DNA of 10,179 nt, from assembly GCA_937892655.1 (NCBI GenBank), contig CALBJC010000120.1, positions 1 to 10,179 on the forward strand. Reading direction: 5' to 3'. Source of the stretch: an uncultured Clostridia bacterium (GTDB lineage Bacteria; Bacillota; Clostridia; Oscillospirales; Ruminococcaceae). Position 1 is the first letter of the stretch. The number at the start of each line of letters is the position of its first letter. The position numbers and the translations under genes were made by a program. The notes below the pieces were generated by a model, which saw nothing but the letters and a program-made list of their open reading frames with translations, was not told the origin of the DNA and searched no databases. This document shows positions 1 to 5,202 of the stretch, in pieces.

Positions 1-679
1 AATCCTTGTTGTCAGCCATATAGAAAAGGATTCCGTATTCCTTTTCTTCGTATGATGCAAAACGCTTGGGGAAGTCGATCTCCTCCTGTTTTATTCCTTT
101 TATGAAATCTGTTTCGTTCAGCTTATCTTTCGTTAAGGGTATATTTGCATTTATTTCTTTTACGATCTCAACAACGGTAATATGCCCGTCAACTAACATT
201 TCGTAGATAGGGCGTTCGTTTGAAATATCAGCTTTGTTTTCCCAGTAGATTTCCGCAAGACGTAGATTTTCTTTTTTGTCAATCTGTCCGTCAAAGCACT
301 TTGTAGCGTCGCCTGTGAAGCAATTTCCTTTCACCTCAAGTTTTACTATACAGTATGTAGGTCTGCCTATCTGAGCAAAGAATTTGCCCCAGTTTTCAGC
401 TTCCTCAAAGGTTTTGGACACATACAGACAGCTCATCCGAGAGGGATATTGAGGGTATTTTTTCCGGCGGACTTCCTCTAATGCCAGTTCTCTTAATGCA
501 ACAGATGTGTGATGTTCCAGTTCGTCTGCATTATATCGGGTCGGGTCAGCGTAGATCGCGTCCACTATATCTAATTTTTCCTGTACTCTCTGATATACCC
601 CGCTGTGATGCTCTTTATCAAATACGATTTCCTGACCAACATACATAGGTCTGTCTGTTACTACATGATATACATACAT
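1..679 (-). CDS. DUF2441-family protein, C-terminus beyond the left edge
   Basis: 226 codons are visible from ATG at 679 down to the window edge with no stop, so the gene is incomplete. The sequence begins MYVYHVVTDRPMYVGQEIVF and contains EHHTSVALRELALEEVR at about residues 52-68, a composition I associate with the DUF2441 family of Firmicutes proteins of unknown function. There is no signal peptide or membrane segment, so it is probably cytoplasmic. The opening strand 'YHVVTD' followed by a 'GQ.I' turn resembles the first strand of ADP-ribosyltransferase-fold proteins (His-x-Thr type); that is inference from pattern only and no catalytic triad can be assigned. An AAGGAG Shine-Dalgarno lies about 11 nt before the start. 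The gene sits behind an attenuator leader (690-893) and a consensus promoter (900-928), so its expression is probably conditional. Family assignment is moderately sure; function is unknown. Confidence 0.72.
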   Translation of the reverse strand, partial: MYVYHVVTDRPMYVGQEIVFDKEHHSGVYQRVQEKLDIVDAIYADPTRYNADELEHHTSVALRELALEEVRRKKYPQYPSRMSCLYVSKTFEEAENWGKFFAQIGRPTYCIVKLEVKGNCFTGDATKCFDGQIDKKENLRLAEIYWENKADISNERPIYEMLVDGHITVVEIVKEINANIPLTKDKLNETDFIKGIKQEEIDFPKRFASYEEKEYGILFYMADNKD

Positions 680-711
680 TTGTTCGTTATCTCCTTTATC
701 TAAAAACAAAA

Positions 712-741
712 AGCGTGCATTTCCACACAGAAATGCACGCT
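712..741 (-). terminator. Attenuator terminator before the DUF2441-type gene
   Basis: A perfect 11-bp inverted repeat (712-722 with 731-741) has an 8-nt loop and, on the minus strand, is followed directly by TTTTGTTTTTA. It lies only about 12 nt before the AAGGAG of the gene starting at 679 and downstream of that gene's promoter. It therefore terminates inside the leader rather than at the end of a gene. Confidence 0.85.
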
Positions 742-772
742 CAAAACGCAAATAAACTGATTACGCATTATT

Positions 773-865
773 TTAAAATAATACGCACAGTTGCAGACAA
801 GAGTTCATTTCTGTTAATATATAAGTTTTAGTTGTTGAATAAGTTGAGTAAGTATGCTTGAACAT
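773..865 (-). CDS. Leader peptide (upstream ORF) of the attenuator
   Basis: A 30-codon ORF runs from ATG (865-863) to TAA (775-773). A near-perfect Shine-Dalgarno, AAAAAGGAGG, is followed by CAGACAA and then the ATG. The peptide starts MFKHTYSTYSTTKTY and is rich in Thr, Tyr and Ser early on; it has no recognisable domain. The Shine-Dalgarno-to-start segment and the ORF's 3' end pair with each other, and the ORF's middle contains the predicted antiterminator strand, so translation of this ORF would control folding of the leader. The peptide itself is probably not the product of interest. A cluster of Thr/Tyr codons could make it sensitive to charging of those tRNAs, but drug-induced stalling is an equally good reading. 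Confidence 0.65.
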   Translation of the reverse strand: MFKHTYSTYSTTKTYILTEMNSCLQLCVLF

Positions 866-899
866 TTGTCTGCCTCCTTTTTGGAAAAATTATGTGCTA

Positions 900-928
900 A
901 GTATAACACTATGAAATATTTTTGTCAA
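900..928 (-). promoter_or_regulatory. Sigma-A promoter of the attenuator/DUF2441 unit
   Basis: On the minus strand, TTGACA (928-923) and TATACT (905-900) are separated by exactly 17 nt. The -35 is full consensus and the -10 matches at five of six positions. Transcription would start near 893, about 28 nt before the leader ATG. A promoter this strong followed by an attenuator fits a gene whose output is set after initiation. Confidence 0.85.
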
Positions 929-1073
929 GTACAATTTACAGATTTTTTCAAATGCTGTTAATTCTTAGTATGATAAATCTAAATTTATCTGAGTTATTAT
1001 CATTATGTGTAAAACACGAACAGAGTTTTATTATGAAATATTTTTTATAAGGTTATTTTCAATCATTCAGAGC
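929..1073. other. AT-rich intergenic stretch without a recognisable gene
   Basis: This lies between the attenuator promoter and the gene remnant downstream. It is AT-rich and holds a weak 7-bp AT hairpin (972-978 with 983-989). I see no open frame with a ribosome binding site, no tRNA, and no insertion-sequence ends. Together with the remnant at 1074-1277 it looks like decayed sequence at the edge of an inserted or rearranged segment. Confidence 0.4.
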
Positions 1074-1277
1074 TTTGCGCTTGTAGCCTACGGTTAGCCT
1101 GACAGCTATATGGTTGAAGAGATGGAAGCTGTTGACAGAAAGCTTAAGTTATTCTCAATGCCATTTGCCGCTGTTTCACCTGACGGCACAGTATGGGGCG
1201 GATTAAAGAGAATTGAATACGCAATAACCCCTGACAGAGTAAAATTTGAGCCAGCCCTGCCTGGTATGGAAGAATAA
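1074..1277 (+). pseudogene. C-terminal remnant of an unidentified gene with an in-frame stop
   Basis: The plus frame reads FALVAYG, then a TAG at 1095-1097, then PDSYMVEEMEAVDRK and onward to a TAA at 1275-1277. The second part includes MPFAAVSPDGTVWGG and ends PALPGMEE. Codon choice resembles the neighbouring genes, and the text across the TAG reads as one continuous coding sequence, so the TAG could be a CAG-to-TAG mutation. There is no ribosome binding site or plausible start upstream; the frame dissolves into AT-rich DNA before about 1060. ATG at 1110 could in principle start a 55-residue peptide, but nothing precedes it that looks like a Shine-Dalgarno. I do not recognise the protein family. 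A truncated gene tail is the best reading. Confidence 0.45.
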
Positions 1278-1329
1278 ATTTATCCCCTGCGATAAAAATA
1301 TAAAGCGATATACATCGGATTATGTGAAA

Positions 1330-1359
1330 AGGCACACGGAAAATAGCCCCCGTGTGCCT
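1330..1359. terminator. Intrinsic terminator downstream of the sigma factor gene
   Basis: A perfect 10-bp GC-rich stem (AGGCACACGG, 1330-1339, with its complement at 1350-1359) has a 10-nt loop. On the minus strand it follows the stop at 1365 directly and runs into a short TTTTC tract. On the plus strand it is followed by GTATTTTAT, so it may also stop transcription coming from the remnant. Confidence 0.75.
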
Positions 1360-1364
1360 GTATT

Positions 1365-2996
1365 TTATATAAGAATATAAAGCCCTGTAGCTGATTTTGA
1401 GTAATCCTCAGGCTGTAAAAGACTTTTATCCCAGCCATAGTAAAACAGTGAACTTGTCTGCTGAAAGAACATCTGCATATCCCAGTGAATAAAGTTGCTC
1501 ATTAAATCCTTACGCACATAAGGCAAAAGCATTTTTTCAACGCCTTTTGCAACTTTATCGGCATATTCTTCAGCAATCGGCTTAATTTTTTCGCTTACAA
1601 GCTCACAGATTTGGTTGTAAATCTCACGTCTGAAAATCGGAAGCGAAACAATAAGCCTGTCATTTTCCTTTTTAAGCAAACCGTTCTTTATAAAATCTGC
1701 CGCCATAGCTTCCTCATGCACAGAAAGCTTTTTATCCGGATTTTCAGATAACGCCACAAGAAGTGAGATATTATTTCCGTCAACCCATCTGTCACGTCCT
1801 CTGAGCCAGTCAGTTTCATCCTCATTGTCGTTCGGAAACGGCTCAGATTCAAAATCATTTACAAATTGGATTTTTCCATATTCATGAGTAGTGAATTCCT
1901 GATGAAGATTTGACCAGCTGTGAACTCTCAGTTTTTCCCATATAGAATCATCAAAACTTTCGTCAGCAAGAGTATACTCCATAGTCATGCGGTATTCTCT
2001 TTCTACTTCATCCTTTATTCCTTTTTTCTTTGTATAATGATTCTTTCCGTGATTACCGAAAGCATAGCTTGCAATAACATACAAATGCCACATCAGATAA
2101 TTATAGTCAAAATCATTTCCATAAAAATCAAGTGCCGTAATTTCATCCTTCAGACCTGCAAGGATATTATCGATTTTTTCTCCATAGCCATCATCGTGAA
2201 AAATATCGCAGGCTAAAATCTCCGCTTCAATATATCTCTGACGTGGGAAGATGCAGTGGTTTGCGATATACTTGCCCTTTGCGGGTGAAACAAGAAGGTT
2301 TGTACCTACCATTTTTTCAATGATTTCCTCAAGATAAAGAGGTGCTACTCCTATTTCATCTGCAATTTCATTTACCGTCTTTGCATCGCTTCGGCAGATA
2401 ACCATAACCTGTGGACAGATTTTAGAGCTTTCCATAAGAAGGAATGGCTTTCTTGCACAATATCCTCCGAACCAGCTGACATCAGCTGGAGCGTATGCTG
2501 TTTTACCTATATTATTCATATTTTGAAACCTCTCTTTCAGATTTTTCTTTGCATCAAACAAACGTCGTTTTACAGTTCCCTCAGGAATGTCCAGTGCATC
2601 AGCAATTTGTCTGATAGTCTGCTCTTTGAGGTAAAAACGTATAATGATTTCACGATGAATCAAAGCAAGCCTTGATAGTGAGAAATTAAGCTGTGAGATA
2701 TCCTCTGCGGCGATAATACTTTCAACAGGCTGTGGTATCTGCGCCGCCATACCGCCTGCGGTTTCAATGGGCAAGGTGGAATTGCGCTTGCTCATAATGT
2801 AATCTGCATACTTATTTCTTGCCATTCTCCAGTACCACGAATTAAAGCTTACAAACTCCTTATCGCTTGCAATAACACGAATAGCCTCGTAAAGAATATC
2901 CTGTGACAAATCCCTTGCGGCTTCGGTATCTGAAATTCGCTTTACGCAGAACAGATATGTTGCTTCAATTAGTTCATTTGTGATAAATTCATTCAT
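1365..2996 (-). CDS. ECF-type sigma factor with a long fused C-terminal region
   Basis: The product is 543 residues. Residues 8-72 match sigma-70 region 2 (ISDTEAARDLSQDILYEA, then SFNSWYWRMARNKYADYI). Residues 103-156 match region 4, with the helix-turn-helix QTIRQIADALDIPEGTVKRR. A normal ECF sigma factor would end near residue 170. Here a further 370 residues follow, opening with a second winged-helix-like segment (about 193-245, VNEIADEIGVAPLYLEEII) and continuing with a soluble, aromatic and acidic region I do not recognise. There are no membrane segments. The start is ATG at 2996, because AGAGG lies 8 nt upstream; a TTG six codons earlier overlaps that Shine-Dalgarno and is less likely. 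The gene is monocistronic between its promoter (3101-3128) and terminator. No anti-sigma gene is adjacent, so the C-terminal part may replace it as the regulatory or sensory module. That is inference. Confidence 0.88.
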   Translation of the reverse strand: MNEFITNELIEATYLFCVKRISDTEAARDLSQDILYEAIRVIASDKEFVSFNSWYWRMARNKYADYIMSKRNSTLPIETAGGMAAQIPQPVESIIAAEDISQLNFSLSRLALIHREIIIRFYLKEQTIRQIADALDIPEGTVKRRLFDAKKNLKERFQNMNNIGKTAYAPADVSWFGGYCARKPFLLMESSKICPQVMVICRSDAKTVNEIADEIGVAPLYLEEIIEKMVGTNLLVSPAKGKYIANHCIFPRQRYIEAEILACDIFHDDGYGEKIDNILAGLKDEITALDFYGNDFDYNYLMWHLYVIASYAFGNHGKNHYTKKKGIKDEVEREYRMTMEYTLADESFDDSIWEKLRVHSWSNLHQEFTTHEYGKIQFVNDFESEPFPNDNEDETDWLRGRDRWVDGNNISLLVALSENPDKKLSVHEEAMAADFIKNGLLKKENDRLIVSLPIFRREIYNQICELVSEKIKPIAEEYADKVAKGVEKMLLPYVRKDLMSNFIHWDMQMFFQQTSSLFYYGWDKSLLQPEDYSKSATGLYILI

Positions 2997-3100
2997 AATT
3001 ATTACCTCTTGCAAATCGATTTACGCCTATTAAGTCTGAAAATCTGAAAAAAGGTTCGGTGTTCTCATAAAAAATTTTTCTTTAGTTATTCTATATATAA

Positions 3101-3128
3101 ACTATAACGTAAAAGAGGAGAATGTCAA
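3101..3128 (-). promoter_or_regulatory. Promoter of the sigma factor gene
   Basis: On the minus strand, TTGACA (3128-3123) and TATAGT (3106-3101) are 16 nt apart, giving a 5' UTR of roughly 100 nt before the ATG at 2996. This is a housekeeping-type promoter. I saw no clear ECF-type promoter that would suggest autoregulation, although the UTR contains a GAAC-ACC-GAACC repeat near 3053-3064. Confidence 0.65.
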
Positions 3129-3164
3129 GACCGATGCATTCAATTTACAGATTACTGTATAAAA

Positions 3165-3196
3165 TACGCCGCTATGCTGTTTTGCATAGCGGCGTA
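3165..3196 (-). terminator. Intrinsic terminator after the fucosidase gene
   Basis: A perfect 13-bp stem (3165-3177 with 3184-3196) with a 6-nt loop follows the stop codon at 3201 by 4 nt. The minus strand continues TTTTATACAG, a moderate U-tract. It isolates the fucosidase from the sigma factor gene, whose promoter lies just downstream. Confidence 0.85.
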
Positions 3197-3200
3197 GTCG

Positions 3201-4622
3201 TTATATTGCCTCATAAATACCGATAAATGAAAGGGTTGGTTCTTTTCTTGAATCGGTTATTCTTATTCTGAGTTTTTTGGTCTTTTGCGAATTTAAGTTT
3301 ACTATTCTCTTATAGCCGATAACGGTATTTGAGTAAACCTCTTTGAACTTTTCATCTTCAAAAACATCTACTGCAAAGCTTTCAACTCGCTGACTGCATC
3401 TGATGTTTTCTTTTAAAACTATGTGACCGATGTTTACATTATCTTTCCATTCAAATACAATCTCAGCGGTATTGTTGCCGTTCTTTGCTTTATAGTATGT
3501 ATCATAGCTGTCAGCTTTTGTATTTTCAATCTCAAAGCCTTGCTCACAGCTTTTTGCTGTTATCTTTGCCTTTGATGAAAGCTCTGTTTTGAAAATTTTT
3601 CTTATATACTCGCCTATTTCTTCAAGGCGCTTTACATCATTTTCGTGTAGAATACCGTCAGAAGTTGGCGGGATATTGAGCAAAAACGTAGCGTTTGCGC
3701 CTACCGAGTTATAATAAATATTTATCAGCTCATCAAAAGAACGCACCTTGTCATTCTCGCTTTTATGCCAGAACCACCCCGGGCGGATTGAGGCATTAAC
3801 CTCTGCAGGATACCAGATAAGCTCTTTTTCATCCTTTAAAGCTTCACGGCTGCCGAGGTCTTCATCATTTGAAGAAACCTTGCGCTCACGGAACTCTGCG
3901 CTGTCTTCCTTCTGACTGTTTTCAGCGATAATCTCGCAATCTTTTGCTCTTTTTGGAACAACGCTCCATTCAGCTGCCCTTGTATGCCCCGCCTCATTAC
4001 CGCACCAGCGGATATCAGGGCCGCATACGTTTATACACGCCATAGGCTGAAGCTCACGGATTTTAGCATAATACCTTTCAAAATCATAATACTGTTTTTT
4101 ACCGTTTTCGCCCTCGCCGCAAGCGCCGTCAAACCAGACAGAGAATATTTCACCATAGTTTGTCAAAAGCTCTGTCAGCTGATTTATAAAAAAATCGTCA
4201 TACTCTTTACCCTGACCGTAAAGCTTTGAGTTTCTGTCCCACGGGGAGAGATATACCCCAAAATTTATGCCATACGCTTTGCAGGCATCTGAAACCTCTT
4301 TTACTATATCGCCCTTGCCGTTTTTATATGGGCTGTACTCTACAGTATGCTTTGTAAATCGGCTCGGCCACAGACAAAAGCCATCGTGATGCTTGCAGGT
4401 TAAAATAAGTCCTTTCATACCAGCGTTTTTAATAGCTTTAACCCACTGAGTAGCATCAAGCCTTGTTGGATTGAAAATATCAGGGCTTTCTGTTCCATCG
4501 CCCCATTCTTTATCAGTAAAGGTATTTACAGTAAAATGAATAAAGCTGTAAAACTCTAAGCTCTCAAAAGCTATCTGACGCTCTGAGGGGGTTATCTGAA
4601 TTAGTCTTTCGTCTAAGGTCAA
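3201..4622 (-). CDS. Alpha-L-fucosidase, GH29 family
   Basis: This is a retaining glycoside hydrolase that removes terminal alpha-L-fucose; the type is probably GH29-B (alpha-1,3/1,4), like Arabidopsis FUC1. From a TTG start the product is 473 residues. Diagnostic motifs are TLDERLIQITPSERQ at the N-terminus, LTCKHHDGFCLWPS (74-87), GVYLSPWDR (122-130) and VWFDGACG (162-169), whose Asp165 is the expected nucleophile. GPDIRWCGNEAG follows. Residues of about 350-473 look like a galactose-binding/discoidin-type beta-sandwich. There is no signal peptide, so it acts on imported oligosaccharides in the cytoplasm. TTG at 4622 is preferred because AGAGGTG lies 6 nt upstream. The ATG at 4649 would sit almost at the transcription start of the promoter at 4652-4679 and has no Shine-Dalgarno. 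It lies directly downstream of ilvN with no terminator between them, so read-through is possible. No transporter or fucose pathway gene is in view. Confidence 0.93.
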   Translation of the reverse strand: MTLDERLIQITPSERQIAFESLEFYSFIHFTVNTFTDKEWGDGTESPDIFNPTRLDATQWVKAIKNAGMKGLILTCKHHDGFCLWPSRFTKHTVEYSPYKNGKGDIVKEVSDACKAYGINFGVYLSPWDRNSKLYGQGKEYDDFFINQLTELLTNYGEIFSVWFDGACGEGENGKKQYYDFERYYAKIRELQPMACINVCGPDIRWCGNEAGHTRAAEWSVVPKRAKDCEIIAENSQKEDSAEFRERKVSSNDEDLGSREALKDEKELIWYPAEVNASIRPGWFWHKSENDKVRSFDELINIYYNSVGANATFLLNIPPTSDGILHENDVKRLEEIGEYIRKIFKTELSSKAKITAKSCEQGFEIENTKADSYDTYYKAKNGNNTAEIVFEWKDNVNIGHIVLKENIRCSQRVESFAVDVFEDEKFKEVYSNTVIGYKRIVNLNSQKTKKLRIRITDSRKEPTLSFIGIYEAI

Positions 4623-4651
4623 GCGTATCACCTCTTGTAGTTGATACATTT

Positions 4652-4679
4652 ATTATACCATCAAGTTATCACTTTTCAA
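4652..4679 (-). promoter_or_regulatory. Promoter of the fucosidase gene
   Basis: On the minus strand, TTGAAA (4679-4674) and a perfect TATAAT (4657-4652) are 16 nt apart, inside the short gap between ilvN and the fucosidase. Transcription would begin near 4645, leaving a leader of about 23 nt before the TTG start and giving the fucosidase expression independent of the T-box-controlled ilv genes. Confidence 0.72.
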
Positions 4680-4695
4680 AGCACAAAACTGACTT

Positions 4696-5202
4696 TTACA
4701 GATTTAAATTCTGTCTTAATACTGATGCACCCTTTTCAATAGAGGCTGTACCCGTTCTGCATATTTCCAAAATCGTATAATCACTCATAAGAGAGATAAA
4801 ATCATCAAGCTTTTCGCTGTCCCCGATTATTCTGAAAACTATCGATTCTCTTGAATAATCGATAGTTTCAGCCTTAAAAGCCTCTGCGGCTGAATGGATC
4901 TCGGCTCTTGTCTGAGAATCGTTTTTCATCTTAATAAGCATAAGCTCACAGCTGAGAGAATTCTTTGGTGTAAGCTCTTTAATCGAGCATACGTCGGGCA
5001 GTTTATAAAGCTGATTTATAAGCTGCTGCTTGCCGTCCTCTTCACCATCAAAGCTAAATGTAATTCTTGAAAATTCTTCAGACTCTGTCTGGCTGGCAGA
5101 AATCGAGCTGATATTGAACTGTCTGCGACGAAACATACTGGTAAGACGATTTAAAACGCCGAACTGATTTCTTACGAGAACTGCTAATGTATATCTGTTC
5201 AT
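4696..5202 (-). CDS. ilvN: Acetolactate synthase small (regulatory) subunit
   Basis: The regulatory partner of IlvB binds branched-chain amino acids (valine feedback) and stimulates the catalytic subunit. The product is 168 residues, normal for the family. Residues 1-75 form an ACT domain, starting MNRYTLAVLVRNQFGVLNRL and containing FNISSISASQTE. Residues 85-160 match the ALS small-subunit C-terminal domain (ELMLIKMKN, then EAFKAETIDYS and GTASIEKG). The start overlaps the ilvB stop by one base (TAATG) with GGAGG 7 nt upstream inside ilvB, so the two subunits are translationally coupled. It is the last ilv gene of this unit. Whether feedback sensitivity is intact cannot be judged from the sequence alone. 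Confidence 0.95.
   Translation of the reverse strand: MNRYTLAVLVRNQFGVLNRLTSMFRRRQFNISSISASQTESEEFSRITFSFDGEEDGKQQLINQLYKLPDVCSIKELTPKNSLSCELMLIKMKNDSQTRAEIHSAAEAFKAETIDYSRESIVFRIIGDSEKLDDFISLMSDYTILEICRTGTASIEKGASVLRQNLNL

Larger units (their letters stand above)
690..893 (-). promoter_or_regulatory. Transcription attenuator leader of the DUF2441-type gene
   Basis: This leader of about 215 nt lies between a strong promoter and the gene starting at 679. In the minus-strand RNA, GCAGACAA (873-866), between the upstream ORF's Shine-Dalgarno and its ATG, is complementary over 8 nt to TTGTCTGC (800-793) near the ORF's end. The helix continues with GTTC/GAAC (863-860 with 806-803) after a 2x2 internal loop. 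Separately, ACAGAAATG (814-806) inside the ORF is perfectly complementary to CATTTCTGT (735-727), which is half of the terminator's first arm plus its loop. That pairing would act as an antiterminator. Ribosome position on the ORF would decide which pairing forms. The layout matches attenuation described for tet(M) of Tn916 and other drug-inducible leaders; the inducer here is unknown. A perfect 16-bp palindrome (767-782) surrounds the ORF stop codon. Confidence 0.75.

Noticed and set aside
767..782. 16-bp palindrome ATTATTTTAAAATAAT considered as a terminator or operator
   Set aside because: It is pure A/T with no U-tract, contains the leader ORF stop, and fits better as part of the attenuator fold. 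An operator role cannot be supported.
1144..1335. Minus-strand open frame of 63 codons starting MPFHIIRC
   Set aside because: It lies antisense to the better-supported plus-strand remnant, has no Shine-Dalgarno, and its low-complexity hydrophobic sequence resembles no protein family.
1920..2216. Plus-strand open frame inside the sigma factor gene
   Set aside because: It is a shadow of the minus-strand gene, with no ribosome binding site and a hydrophobic, unstructured translation typical of antisense frames.
3053..3064. GAAC-ACC-GAACC repeat in the sigma factor 5' UTR considered as an ECF autoregulatory promoter
   Set aside because: No convincing ECF -10 element lies at the right spacing downstream, and a normal sigma-A promoter is present upstream at 3101-3128.
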